A DNA stretch of 64,000 nucleotides from Arthrobacter koreensis (GCF_009193255.1 NZ_WACG01000001.1:1178001-1242000); one strand, 5' to 3'. Numbered from the stretch's first letter, positions 33,448-42,950 are shown. Notes: generated by a model not told the origin, from the letters alone. Made by a program: numbers and translations.

Positions 33448-33978
33448 ATGGCCCATCCCGTCCCGAGTGCGCCCAAGCGGACCCCATTGACAGCGTCAAT
33501 GGGCAGTTCAGCCGCGCATTCGGCACACTCGGCGCTTCCCACGGTGGAAGAGGTTTCCGCCGGGGGAATTGTGGTCAACTGCACTGACCCTGACCTGCCC
33601 GTAGCGATCATCGCCAGGCTCAACCGCGGCGGCCGCCTTGAATGGTGCCTGCCCAAGGGCCATCCCGAAGATGAGGAAAACAACGAGCAGGCGGCAGTCC
33701 GCGAAATCGCCGAGGAAACCGGGATCGACGGCAGGATCCTGACGCCGCTGGGCAGCATCGACTACTGGTTCACCGTGAGCGGGCACCGGGTGCACAAGAC
33801 CGTGCACCACTACCTGCTCGAAGCCACCGGCGGCGAACTCACCATAGAGAATGACCCGGACCACGAGGCAGTGGACGTTGCCTGGGTTCCGCTGGCTGTG
33901 CTGGGCCGCAGGCTGTCCTTCCCCAACGAGCGGCGGATCGCGGACCTGGCCCGGGAAGTCCTGCCCAAGTACCGCTGA
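33448..33978 (+). CDS. NUDIX hydrolase
   Basis: 176 residues. The Nudix box G-x5-E-x7-REUxEExGU is complete: GHPEDEENNEQAAVREIAEETGI after the phrase EWCLPKG. The N-terminal 25 residues are Ser/Ala-rich and probably flexible. The conserved position between the CCA enzyme and murJ corresponds to the MutT4-type gene at this place in mycobacteria; the substrate (nucleotide, cap-like or other pyrophosphate) is not determined. ATG 33448 has no well-spaced ribosome site and an AT-rich TAGTTA lies 10 to 15 bases before it, so the message may be leaderless. Confidence 0.92.
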   Translation: MAHPVPSAPKRTPLTASMGSSAAHSAHSALPTVEEVSAGGIVVNCTDPDLPVAIIARLNRGGRLEWCLPKGHPEDEENNEQAAVREIAEETGIDGRILTPLGSIDYWFTVSGHRVHKTVHHYLLEATGGELTIENDPDHEAVDVAWVPLAVLGRRLSFPNERRIADLAREVLPKYR

Positions 33979-34045
33979 CGCACCGCGCGGGACAGGCACC
34001 GGCTTTTGAGGAAAAACGGCCGCCGGGTGAGAGCATAAGGACATA

Positions 34046-35713
34046 ATGGCCGTTCAGAATCCTGCTCCCAGTACCGCCCGCTCAAGTGCCGTCATGGCTG
34101 CGGGAACCATGGTCTCCCGTGTACTCGGGCTGGTCCGCACCTCCCTGCTCGCCGTCGCGATTGGCGGAGCCGGCGGCGTCACCGACCTTTTCTCCATCGC
34201 CAACGTCCTGCCGAACTTCATTTACCTCCTGGTAGCGGGCGGGGTGTTCAACGCCGTCCTGGTTCCGCAGATCATCAAGGCAAGCAAGCGCGAGGACCGG
34301 GGCGCGGAATATGTCTCTCGGATCATGACGCTGAGCCTGTTGTTCCTGGGGGCCGTGGCCCTGGTTGTCACCGTCGCCGCTCCGCTGGTCCTTTCGGTGG
34401 TCACGGAGCTGACGGGCGACGAGCTGGCGCTGGCCACGGTGTTCGCCTACTGGCTGTTCCCGCAGATCCTCTTCTACGGTGCATACGCCGTGATTGGCCA
34501 GGTACTGAACGCCAACGGCCGGTTCGGCGCCTACATGTGGGCTCCCGTGGTCAACAACGTGGTCGCGATCAGCGGATTGATTCTTTTCATCAACCTGATC
34601 GGCCGGCAGACCAGCGAACAGTTCACGCCGGATAACTGGACGTCCTCCGCCACCCTGATCCTCGCCGGAAGCACCACCCTGGGCGTTGCGCTCCAGGCCC
34701 TGGTCCTGCTGGTCCCGCTGAAGAAGCTCGGACTGGGCCTGCGGCCTATTTTCGGAATTCGCGGAGTCGGCCTGGGTGAAACCGCGCGGGTGGCCAAGTG
34801 GACCATCATCACAATGCTCGTGGGCAACGGCGCTTACCTCGTCTACACGAACGTAGCTTCCATCGCCTCCGAGGCCAGGGAGTCCTTCCTGGCCATGGAC
34901 CCGCCACGGCTGATCGCCGGCCAGTTCAACCTTGAAACCGGCGCGATGCTCTACATCATTCCGCACTCCGTCATCACGCTTTCCCTGGCTACGGTGCTCT
35001 TCAACCGGATGTCCCATGCCTTTGTGGAGAAGGACCTCGACGGCGTCCGGGAGACTATTTCGCGGGGGCTGCGGGTCATCGGTGTGGCAACCGTCTTCAG
35101 CGCCGCCGTCATGGTGGTCCTGGCCGGGCCCATCGGCATGTGGTTCGGCGGCGGTTCCAACGCCACCGCCGTCATCCAGGGCCAGGTCCTCGTCCTGCTG
35201 GCCGTGAGCGCGCCGTTCCTCAGCGCGACATTCCTGATGAACCGCGCGTTCTACGCCAGCGAGGACGCCAAGACCCCCATGGTCATGCAGCTCATCCTGG
35301 CGGCCCTGGGTATCGGCCTGGCGCTGGCTGCCGCGGCCCTGCCTGCGGACAAGATCGTCTTCGGCCTCGCGGTGGCCTACTCCATAGGCAACATTGCCGC
35401 CGTCGTACTCAGCCACGTCTTCCTGAACCGGAAACTGGGCCACTACGGTGCTGCCCAGATTTTCGATGTGCATGTGCGCCTCACCGTGGCGGCACTCGGT
35501 TCGGCGGCCGTTGGCGCTGCTGCACTGGCGCTGCTGGGCGGCTACAGCCCGGACGGCTTTGCGTGGCGTTCCCTGGTGAGCGCCACCATTGTCCTAATTA
35601 TCTGCGGTGCACTGATGGCCGCCGCCTACCTTGGGATGCTGAGAGTGCTCAAAGTCCGCGAACTGGATGAACTCCTGAAACCGGCGCTGGCGAAGATCAG
35701 GCGCCGGGGCTGA
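34046..35713 (+). CDS. murJ: lipid II flippase MurJ
   Basis: Moves the peptidoglycan precursor lipid II across the membrane. 555 residues with fourteen predicted helices. Typical blocks: SSAVMAAGTMVSRVLGLVRTSLLA at the N-terminus (the conserved Arg pair in helix 1), DLFSIANVLPNFIYLLVAGG, and FNLETGAMLYIIPHSVITLSLATVLFNRM in the middle. Unlike M. tuberculosis MviN, where a pseudokinase and discoidin-like domain are fused to the C-terminus, this protein ends after the last helix with a short basic tail; the fused part is a separate gene downstream (35880). Confidence 0.96.
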   Translation: MAVQNPAPSTARSSAVMAAGTMVSRVLGLVRTSLLAVAIGGAGGVTDLFSIANVLPNFIYLLVAGGVFNAVLVPQIIKASKREDRGAEYVSRIMTLSLLFLGAVALVVTVAAPLVLSVVTELTGDELALATVFAYWLFPQILFYGAYAVIGQVLNANGRFGAYMWAPVVNNVVAISGLILFINLIGRQTSEQFTPDNWTSSATLILAGSTTLGVALQALVLLVPLKKLGLGLRPIFGIRGVGLGETARVAKWTIITMLVGNGAYLVYTNVASIASEARESFLAMDPPRLIAGQFNLETGAMLYIIPHSVITLSLATVLFNRMSHAFVEKDLDGVRETISRGLRVIGVATVFSAAVMVVLAGPIGMWFGGGSNATAVIQGQVLVLLAVSAPFLSATFLMNRAFYASEDAKTPMVMQLILAALGIGLALAAAALPADKIVFGLAVAYSIGNIAAVVLSHVFLNRKLGHYGAAQIFDVHVRLTVAALGSAAVGAAALALLGGYSPDGFAWRSLVSATIVLIICGALMAAAYLGMLRVLKVRELDELLKPALAKIRRRG

Positions 35714-35764
35714 TACGGCCAACTCAGGTTTTGGCCCTGCGCGCGGGTAGCATGGGTACAAAGT

Positions 35765-35803
35765 GGGCAGTACCGGATGGGCTTGGCCCAAAAGATACTG
35801 CCC
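35765..35803 (+). other. double-stem hairpin between murJ and the pseudokinase gene
   Basis: GGGCAGTA (35765-35772) pairs with TACTGCCC (35796-35803), and inside it TGGGC (35778-35782) pairs with GCCCA (35786-35790). No U-run follows. It may be a terminator for murJ or a structure in the leader of the next gene. Confidence 0.45.
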
Positions 35804-35879
35804 TGGTCCGCACCGGCCGCCCCACCGGCGCCGGTGGCAACACAGCTTGCAGTCATAGCCGTTTCCACGGGAGGAACAC

Positions 35880-37400
35880 GTGCCACAGCCGGTAAATGCT
35901 GGGTCAGTGCTGGGCGGCCGATACAAGGTCACCGCACAGGTCCTGGCCTCAGCAGAGAATGACCTCGTCCTCGACGGCGTGGACCAGGTACTCAACCGTG
36001 CCGTAAGCATCCTCGTCGCTGCACCCCAGAACGCCAGCCAAGTCAGTGCCAGCGCCCGTGAAATCGCGATTGGCGAGCGTCACTCCACGGTCCAGATCCT
36101 CGATCTGGGCGTCAGCGACGGACGCACCTACCTGGTCACCTCGAACGGCAACGCCGCAGACCTGCTTGACCTGGTCATCGAGCGAGACGCGCCCTACGTG
36201 GAACCGTTTTTCACGGACACGCTCGGGTCGGAGATCTTCGGAGTGGCACGTTCCCGTGAGCCTGAGACGGTCGAGGACGACCGTTACGTCGAAGAGCACG
36301 CACCGCGGGACCGCAAGCCGCTGCTCTCCAACCTGCCCAAGCCGCACCTGCCGCGCTTCGGGCGCGGTGCCGGAGCAGCTGGCGCTGCCGGCGCAGGCGC
36401 TGCCGGGGTGGCCGGTGCGGAAGCCGAGCGGGACCTTGAGTTCGGCGGCCCGCAGGAGGCACCCGCCGAGGCCGCGACCGGCGCCGCCGTCGTTCCTCCG
36501 CCTCCCAGCCAGAGCCCGCGGACGGCGTCCTACTCTGCGCCCACCCGCGACACCCCCGCGCAGTCCCCCAAGGTCAGCCGCTGGGAGGAAGAGGAAGACG
36601 ACTTCCCGGCAGAAGGCTACGCAACGGCCGGCTCCGGAGACCGCCGGGCCTCCAACTTCCCGCGCACCGCGCTGGGAGCGGACTACGAAACGGAAGAAGA
36701 GTACGACGGCTACGACGACGATGAGGACCAGCCCGCCCGCGGCAGCGACCGTAAATCCGGGCGCCTCCTGGTAGGCGGAATCCTCAGCGTCATCCTGCTG
36801 GTGGCAGTGGTGCTCGTCTTCACCAACCTTGGCCGCGTGGGAGACATGTTCGCGTCGGGTGACCCCTCGCCGACGGTTTCCGAACAGCCGGCAACCACCG
36901 AAGAACCCGCAGAAGTCCCCGGAGCGGAGCTTCCGGCTCCCGTTACCACCGGAATTACGCGCCTGGTGCCCGGAAACCAGGAACTCGATTCGGTGAACGA
37001 CGCCGCGCTGCCTCAGATCATTGACGGCAACCCTGCCAGCTACTGGTCCAGCTACGTGTACGCCTCGGATACCTTTGGCGGGCTGGCCCCGAGCCTGGCA
37101 CTGGTCGTTGAACTGGAGGAGGAATCCGCCATTTCCAAGGTGGACATCACCCAGCTCAACGGCAGCGGCGGCAACTTCTCCGTCATGCTCAATGACTCCC
37201 CTTCCTTGGAGGGTGCCACCACCGTGGCACAGAGCGGCTTCACCGGGCCCGAAACCTCCATCACCGTGCCCAAGGGCGCGGACGGGGAACCGGCGTCGGC
37301 AAGCTACGTGATCATCAACTTCACCCAGCTGCCGCGCCTCAGCGGAGTGCAGGCCGAGTACCCCTGGGGCCTGCGGATCGCCGAGATCGGCGTGTCCTGA
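35880..37400 (+). CDS. MurJ-linked pseudokinase (N-lobe only) with discoidin-like extracellular domain
   Basis: 506 residues. The first 95 (SVLGGRYKVTAQVLASAEND ... ILDLGVSDGRTYLVTSN) align with the N-lobe of Ser/Thr kinases, but the ATP-binding lysine position reads Leu (AVSILVA) and the C-lobe with catalytic and DFG loops is missing. A 190-residue acidic, Ala/Gly/Pro-rich linker follows, then one membrane helix (about 293-315, LLVGGILSVILLVAVVLVF) and an outside domain (about 360-506) like the F5/8-type C-terminus of mycobacterial MviN. In that protein the pseudokinase binds the FHA protein FhaA and restrains lipid II flipping. GTG start, GGAGG upstream. Confidence 0.82.
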   Translation: MPQPVNAGSVLGGRYKVTAQVLASAENDLVLDGVDQVLNRAVSILVAAPQNASQVSASAREIAIGERHSTVQILDLGVSDGRTYLVTSNGNAADLLDLVIERDAPYVEPFFTDTLGSEIFGVARSREPETVEDDRYVEEHAPRDRKPLLSNLPKPHLPRFGRGAGAAGAAGAGAAGVAGAEAERDLEFGGPQEAPAEAATGAAVVPPPPSQSPRTASYSAPTRDTPAQSPKVSRWEEEEDDFPAEGYATAGSGDRRASNFPRTALGADYETEEEYDGYDDDEDQPARGSDRKSGRLLVGGILSVILLVAVVLVFTNLGRVGDMFASGDPSPTVSEQPATTEEPAEVPGAELPAPVTTGITRLVPGNQELDSVNDAALPQIIDGNPASYWSSYVYASDTFGGLAPSLALVVELEEESAISKVDITQLNGSGGNFSVMLNDSPSLEGATTVAQSGFTGPETSITVPKGADGEPASASYVIINFTQLPRLSGVQAEYPWGLRIAEIGVS

Positions 37401-37462
37401 CCCACGCATTCAGGCTGACGGGAACCGGCCCGGCAGCCCATCATGTGACGCGGGAGCCATTC

Positions 37463-37488
37463 GGAATAAGCTGTTCCGTGTCAGTGTT
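37463..37488 (+). promoter_or_regulatory. SigR/SigH-type oxidative-stress promoter of trxBA
   Basis: GGAAT (37463-37467), exactly 18 bases, then GTT (37486-37488): the consensus of thiol-stress sigma factor SigR of Streptomyces and SigH of mycobacteria, which are known to drive trxBA. It lies 96 bases before the trxB start. Confidence 0.75.
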
Positions 37489-37583
37489 GTGAGGTGTGAT
37501 TGGCGGTTCCACATGTTCCGCCAGCATTGTTCTACCGGAGCTCCACAAAGCCAAGGAAACACCAGGAAAGAGGTTCACAGCAC

Positions 37584-38618
37584 GTGAGCACAGATATTCG
37601 TCCCGAAGCCGCTGGTTCCGGCCAGGAAGTCCGTGATGTCATCATCGTTGGATCCGGCCCTTCCGGTTACACCGCCGCCATCTACACGGCCCGGGCGAAC
37701 CTCAAGCCTCTGCTGATCGCCAGCTCGGTCACCGCCGGCGGTGAGCTCATGAACACCACCGACGTGGAGAACTTCCCGGGCTTCCCGGAAGGCATCATGG
37801 GCCCTGACCTGATGGCCGGGCTAGAGAAGCAGGCCGACCGTTTCGGTACCGAGATCCTCTTCGAAGACGTTACCTCCGTAGACCTTGCCGGCGACATCAA
37901 GAAGGTCACCATCGGCACCGGGGAAACCTTCCTCTCCCGCTCTGTGATCATCTCTACCGGCTCCGCCTACCGCGAACTGGGACTCGAAGACGAGAAGCGG
38001 CTTTCCGGCCGCGGCGTCAGCTGGTGTGCAACCTGCGACGGTTTCTTCTTCAAGGGCCAGGACATCGCCGTCATCGGCGGCGGCGACTCTGCGCTGGAAG
38101 AGGCCCTGTTCCTGACCAAATTCGCTTCCTCGGTCACCATCGTCCACCGCCGGAACACGCTGCGTGCCTCCAAGATCATGCAGGACCGTGCCCTGGCCAA
38201 CGAAAAGATCCGCTTCGTCTGGGATTCCGAGGTTGTCGGGATCCACGGCGAGGACAAGGTCACCGGCATCCGCCTGCGCAGCACGGTGGACGGAGCGGAG
38301 TCGGAGCTCAACGTAACCGGCATCTTCGTGGCGATCGGCAACGATCCGCGCGTGGACCTGGTCCGCGAGCAGCTGGAACTGACCGAGGCCGGGACCATCG
38401 CCGTCCAGGGACGCACCTCGAAGACCTCCCTCCCGGGCGTCTTCGCCGCCGGTGACGTCATCGACCCGACCTACCGCCAGGCCATCACCGCCGCCGGTTC
38501 CGGTTGCGTAGCGGCCCTCGACGTCGAGCACTACCTCGCAGACGTCGCCTCCACGGTGACCGCGGCCACCGTTCCCACCCCGGCGTCGGAAACCGTTTCC
38601 GAGAACGCTTCCGTCTAG
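37584..38618 (+). CDS. trxB: thioredoxin reductase
   Basis: NADPH-dependent flavoenzyme that reduces thioredoxin. 344 residues. FAD motif [15 protein letters not shown] near residue 20, redox-active CATC (C148, C151) in [19 protein letters not shown] motif [15 protein letters not shown], and the C-terminal [23 protein letters not shown]. The GTG at 37584 (VSTDIRPEA) gives the usual N-terminus; AAAGAGG is 10 bases upstream. An in-frame run to 37500 is unlikely to be translated, since the region contains the promoter. Followed after 22 bases by trxA. Confidence 0.96.
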   Translation: MSTDIRPEAAGSGQEVRDVIIVGSGPSGYTAAIYTARANLKPLLIASSVTAGGELMNTTDVENFPGFPEGIMGPDLMAGLEKQADRFGTEILFEDVTSVDLAGDIKKVTIGTGETFLSRSVIISTGSAYRELGLEDEKRLSGRGVSWCATCDGFFFKGQDIAVIGGGDSALEEALFLTKFASSVTIVHRRNTLRASKIMQDRALANEKIRFVWDSEVVGIHGEDKVTGIRLRSTVDGAESELNVTGIFVAIGNDPRVDLVREQLELTEAGTIAVQGRTSKTSLPGVFAAGDVIDPTYRQAITAAGSGCVAALDVEHYLADVASTVTAATVPTPASETVSENASV

Positions 38619-38640
38619 AGATCCACAAGGAGCAAGAACC

Positions 38641-38967
38641 ATGAGCAACGCCAAAGACGTAACGGATTCCTCGTTCAGCACCGACGTGCTGGCAGCCGAC
38701 AAGCCGGTCATCGTGGACTTCTGGGCCGAGTGGTGCGGACCGTGCCGCATGCTCTCCCCCATCCTGGATGACATCGCCGCTGAGTACTCGGACAAGGTCG
38801 ACGTCGTAAAGGTCAACGTCGACGACAACCCGGCCATCGCCGCGAAGTACGGCATCACTTCCATTCCGGCGGTCTACGTCTTCAAGGGCGGTGAGGTTGC
38901 GGCCACGTCCATCGGTGCCAAGCCGAAGCAGGTCCTTGAGCAGGAATTCGCGGCCTACCTGAAGTAG
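38641..38967 (+). CDS. trxA: thioredoxin
   Basis: Small disulfide reductase, 108 residues, thioredoxin fold. Active site WCGPC at residues 31-35 (C32, C35) in the phrase FWAEWCGPCRMLSPIL; the conserved cis-proline is in ITSIPAVYVF. CAAGGAGC lies upstream of the ATG. It is reduced by the adjacent trxB product and shares its promoter. The CwlM-like gene begins 9 bases after its stop, so all three genes probably form one transcript. Confidence 0.97.
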   Translation: MSNAKDVTDSSFSTDVLAADKPVIVDFWAEWCGPCRMLSPILDDIAAEYSDKVDVVKVNVDDNPAIAAKYGITSIPAVYVFKGGEVAATSIGAKPKQVLEQEFAAYLK

Positions 38968-38976
38968 GTCCCCACT

Positions 38977-40164
38977 ATGCATCCGACGGACGAGAGTCTG
39001 CGGAGGCTGGACTCCAGCCGGCGCGTGGTGGCGCTTCGTGAAGCGCTGCTGCGTGCCGGCATTTCCATGTCCTACCTCGCCCCCGACTCGGTCAATAACC
39101 CGGCGGTCTTCGACGACCACGTGGACGCAGCCGTGCGCGCCTTCCAGCAGAGCCGCGGCCTGATTGTCGACGGCGTTGCCGGGCCCGACACCCAGCGCGC
39201 GCTGGCCGAGGCGCAGTTCCGTTTTGGGGACCGGGTACTCGCCTTCTCCGAGGATCAGCCTGCGGTACGCGGAGACGACGTCGCGGAGCTGCAGCGCCAC
39301 CTCTCCCACCTGGGTTTCTACTACGGCCACATTGACGGGGAGTTTGGGGTCCGAACCCGCTACGCGGTGGCCGAGCTGCAGGAGAACCTCGGGATTCCCG
39401 GCACCGGTGTCTGCGACGGGGACACGATGACCGCTATGTCACGCGTCAACCGGGCAATTTCACCCAGCCAGGCGTATGCATTGCGCGATTACGAGCGGTT
39501 GGACCGCTCCACGGCAGCGCTGCGCGGACGCACCATCACCCTGAACACCGGCAAGTCCGCGACGCCCTCCGCGCATGTTGCCGAGCGGTTGACCGGAGAG
39601 CCCCTCACCGAACTGCTGGTGGCTACTGACGTGCGGGTACGGGTTGAGCGCATCCTGCGGGAGTTCGGCGCAGAGGTGGTGGAGTTCGACGCCGCTGCTG
39701 CTGCAGAGGGAGCTCCAGGCCGCACACCAAGCCTGAACGTGAACATCCACTGTGACTGGCTGGACCAGCCGGCGGCCTCGGGTATAGCCGCCTACTACTG
39801 GGGGCTTCCCGTCACGGGTGAGCCGCGGTCCCCCATTGGCCAGCGCGCAGCCATCCTCATGATCAAGGAGCTCGCCGCGCGTACCGACATGGCAAGTCTC
39901 GGCGTGCACGCCCGCACGTGGGACACGCTCAAGCTGCCGGGCATCCCTTCCGTGGGAATCGATCTTGGGTACCTCAGCAACTTCCACGACGCACACCGGC
40001 TTGCTGATCCGGTGTTCCGGCAGACGGTCGCGGATTCGATTGTCATCGCCATCCAGCGCCTGTACCTGCTGGAGGAGGAAGACCAGCCCACCGGCACCCT
40101 GGCACTCGATGACGTGAGCCGTTTCAACCCGATGGAAGACCGCCGCCGGGTTTCCGGCCTCTAA
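38977..40164 (+). CDS. CwlM-like protein: degenerate N-acetylmuramoyl-L-alanine amidase
   Basis: 395 residues without signal peptide, hence cytoplasmic. Two peptidoglycan-binding domains (about 15-80 and 95-160) precede an amidase_3 fold (about 185-375). Zinc and catalytic positions are altered: the DPGHGG motif reads NTGKS (190-194), the following metal-binding Glu is missing, the third site keeps a histidine (NIHCD, 256-260), and the catalytic Glu of the VELGFLSN motif is Asp (GIDLGYLSN). In M. tuberculosis the homologue at this place after trxBA, CwlM, activates MurA and has no amidase role. A regulatory function in wall-precursor synthesis is therefore likely. ATG 38977; strong terminator behind. 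Confidence 0.88.
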   Translation: MHPTDESLRRLDSSRRVVALREALLRAGISMSYLAPDSVNNPAVFDDHVDAAVRAFQQSRGLIVDGVAGPDTQRALAEAQFRFGDRVLAFSEDQPAVRGDDVAELQRHLSHLGFYYGHIDGEFGVRTRYAVAELQENLGIPGTGVCDGDTMTAMSRVNRAISPSQAYALRDYERLDRSTAALRGRTITLNTGKSATPSAHVAERLTGEPLTELLVATDVRVRVERILREFGAEVVEFDAAAAAEGAPGRTPSLNVNIHCDWLDQPAASGIAAYYWGLPVTGEPRSPIGQRAAILMIKELAARTDMASLGVHARTWDTLKLPGIPSVGIDLGYLSNFHDAHRLADPVFRQTVADSIVIAIQRLYLLEEEDQPTGTLALDDVSRFNPMEDRRRVSGL

Positions 40165-40175
40165 TAACCCCGTAC

Positions 40176-40224
40176 ATGCCGCGCAGACCAGGATTTGGTC
40201 TGCGCGGCATTGCTCTTTTTGTTG
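40176..40224 (+). terminator. terminator of trxB-trxA-cwlM-like
   Basis: A perfect 15-bp stem (40176-40190 with 40196-40210; arms ATGCCGCGCAGACCA and complement), loop GGATT, followed by TGCTCTTTTTG. A textbook intrinsic terminator 12 bases after the stop. Confidence 0.9.
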
Positions 40225-40430
40225 GGAAACTATTCCGTGTTGTTTCTGCCGTGAAACTACCGGTCTGGGAGCTATTCCGTTCCAAGCACGGCCTCCGACC
40301 ACCGTCACGTTAGCCTTGTGTCCTGGCACTCGCGCCGCCCCGGCATAGTCATCCCGATGCTCGGCCCCCTAGTGGCAACGCGAGAAGCAGCTGCAGCTCT
40401 GAGCTATTCGGGTGAGCTAGGGAGGAAGTT

Positions 40431-41010
40431 ATGGGCAAGGTTGTCCTGTACGGATCCGTTTCGGTTGACGGCTATATATCGAAGAAACAGGACCAGCCAG
40501 GGCCGCTGTCGACTGGCTGACCAACGGCGACGTCGCACTAGGCGCAGATGGTCAGCTTCGGGTTACTCAGTCCTCCTACGATTACACCCATTCGTACTGG
40601 GACCGGATCGGCGTGACGATCGCCGGGCGTCGGGTGTTTGACCTGACGGATGGCTGGGGTGGGGCACCACCATCGGGTGTGGACCACATGGTGATTGTTA
40701 CGCGCAGGCCTCCCCCAGAGGGTTGGGGTCCGCGAGGCTCATTCGTCTTCGCCGACGGTGTTGAGGCAGCCGTTGCCAGGGCCCAAGATCTGGCCCGCGA
40801 TCGGATAGTCGAAGTTGCCGCCGGTGACGTCGGTGGACAGGCATTCGCTGCCGGCTTCGTCGATGAGGTGCGGATGGATATTGCCCCCGTTGCGTTCGGG
40901 GCAGGTCACCGCTTTTTCGGCAGCGTCGACGCTATGCACTCCCTCGGCGATCCCCGGTGGTTACCGGCAAGGGAGTACTCCACGTGCGCTATAACGTTCA
41001 TGCGAGGTAG
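40431..41010 (+). pseudogene. dihydrofolate-reductase-family (RibD C-terminal) gene with two frameshifts
   Basis: GGGAGG before ATG 40431 starts MGKVVLYGSVSVDGYISKK..., the beginning of an actinobacterial RibD-C/DHFR-family protein. Near 40509 one base is missing (GPL then FDWL expected) and the frame meets TGA. The next frame continues well: DWLTNGDVALGADGQLRV..., IAGRRVFDLTDGWGG, then IVEVAAGDVGGQAFAAGFVDEVRMD. Near 40955 a second single-base loss shifts into VVTGKGVLHVRYNV and a TAG at 41008-41010. Joined, the parts cover a full-length protein of about 193 residues. Two separate shifts and the empty DNA behind argue for decay, although sequencing error is possible. Confidence 0.8.
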
Positions 41011-41320
41011 TGGATCAATGCGCAGCGGTGTCGCCCATTCCGGGATGCTCAAATACTCGCACTCACTTGGACAATTACCTACCTGCGCCTCGGTATCTAC
41101 TCAAGCTCGCTGTAGGCACTACGCGAAGAAGCTACGCTATTTAAGCCGGCCGGCGTTGAGATCCTTCTAGTATCGAGCAACCCCGTAGCTGATGCCCAGT
41201 AGATCGCACGGGATTCTCGCGGAGCTCGACGACACTCGGCCCGCGGATGCACTCCTTCGAAAATGCGAGGTGCCAAGCCGTTCCTCGTCAATTCCTGCCG
41301 CCGATTCGGCACCCGCAGGT

Positions 41321-41334
41321 GTTTCACGTGAAAC
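41321..41334. other. parS: parS site 1
   Basis: GTTTCACGTGAAAC, perfect 14-bp core of the bacterial parS consensus; the flank T/G gives one mismatch to the 16-mer. Confidence 0.9.
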
Positions 41335-41967
41335 GCGTACAGTCAGCCCGGTGTCGCAGTTATCACGCGTGGGTCCGTCGTAGACTTCCGAAATGAAAGC
41401 CGTGAGTACCTGTCAGACCCAAACCTCTCCGGGGTTTTCATTACATTCTCATTGTCGATGGTTGTGCTGGCACCCACCTCGTCTGTGAATAGCTCGGTGT
41501 TCTAATCGCCGGCCTTGATGGGTGAGCCGGAGGGGCGTGTTCCGCCCGCATGAAAACAACAAGCACCATTCCTGTGTTTCATCCGCTTACTTTGCGGGAC
41601 GGCAACGTTCAATGGCTCCGGCCCGATTGTCCACCACGGTTAGAACGCGGGACTCACTCGCGCACAGGTTCCATGACAGTCTCCTCGGGATGATGCACGT
41701 AAGGATGCCAGTGACCGTGGGTAAGGCCTACCAACAACTGCATGGAGCCGTGTCGATTCCACGCAATTCCTCCTAACCTGGGCGCTGAAAATACGAGGTC
41801 ACCCTAGGAACCGCCATCTGCTGAGGAACTCCCTCTGTACGCGACTATTGTCAGCAACGGCGTCAAGCTTGCCGCAACCTTGTAGTGCCGGTACAGACGG
41901 CCATGAGGGACTCCCGCCGCATCCCTCGTGCCCCTGCAGCCAGGCCGTGCCGAGGCCGGGACGGGTC

Positions 41968-41981
41968 GTTTCACGTGAAAC
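41968..41981. other. parS: parS site 2
   Basis: Perfect GTTTCACGTGAAAC core, 647 bases from site 1, flanked symmetrically by C and G. Confidence 0.9.
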
Positions 41982-42404
41982 GATGACGACGTTCAGCATG
42001 CTATCTGAGGTGCCAGGGCAACCCACGAGGCTCACGAGTGAGTCGAAAGGCGTGTGACTGGGCCGGAAGCACTCACCGAAGAGCGCACCGACAGGACTAT
42101 GGCGCAACGTCGGATGTTCTCCGCGCATTCGGAGTAGATCCAAAAGTAGCTGCTCTGAAGTAGCTACGCCCATGCGGCGCGGGCTGATCCGGCCCATGGC
42201 ATACCGTGTGGATCTGATGGACCGACGAACTACCTGCGCACGGGCTCATTGTGAGTTGCCGCTTGTTGCGGCCAAAAAACATACGGAGGGTTTGCCACGC
42301 GGACAGAGGCGGCACACGTGGGCGTCGCGGCAGCCGATCTATTTGCACGTCGCCGGCACGGCATGCGACTGCCGCACCCAAGGATCGGCCTGGAACTATT
42401 CGTC

Positions 42405-42418
42405 GTTTCACGTGAAAC
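42405..42418. other. parS: parS site 3
   Basis: Perfect GTTTCACGTGAAAC core, 437 bases from site 2. Confidence 0.9.
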
Positions 42419-42703
42419 CGGGGTCCGCATTCCGACTCAGAACACCGGGCTTTCAACCCGCGCCATTCGTTGGCACCATCCCTGCACCCAATGAGCATCC
42501 TGAGGAACCCAAGTTGTGTGACATAGGAGATATCTATAGCCAAGAGGTGCACTGCAGCTTGCCTAGAGCTCGGACGAGTGGAGCGAGGTTTCTGTACGAA
42601 CTCTCTTGGAAGAATTGGGCGTAGACCTGTCAGCAGCGAATCAATGCTGCTGCATCTCCCCTCACCTCCGGGATCCCGTTCGAAGGACGTGTCGAAATGC
42701 GCC

Positions 42704-42717
42704 GTTGCACGTGAAAC
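42704..42717. other. parS: degenerate parS site 4
   Basis: GTTGCACGTGAAAC differs from the core at one base (T to G at position 4). Binding is likely to be weaker. Confidence 0.6.
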
Positions 42718-42950
42718 GGAACGAGCCCAAGTGAATCGGCTAGGAACTTAGGCGTGTCGTGTCGATCCCGCGAATTAGTCCCATAAACAGGAAATGAGTC
42801 GCAGTAAACGCGGGATCGGTGTGGACATCACTGAGCTGCTCGACATCGCGTGTGCTCCTTTGGGCACGCTCTAGCTGTCGTGTCAGCCCTCAGAGCTTCC
42901 CCTGAGCGGCTTCACACTCACAGGCGCCATGGACGTGCACACGCCTCCCT

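Noticed and set aside
40242-40257. GTTTCTGCCGTGAAAC, which looks like a parS with a two-base longer centre
   Set aside because: The arms match but the central ACGT is replaced by TGCC, which should prevent ParB recognition; not counted.
41522-41776. 84-codon plus-strand frame in the parS region
   Set aside because: No start signal and no resemblance to any family; codon use looks random.
42097-42624. Overlapping frames of about 150 codons on both strands within the parS region
   Set aside because: No ribosome site, no third-position G/C bias like neighbouring genes, no recognisable domain, and a parS site runs through them.
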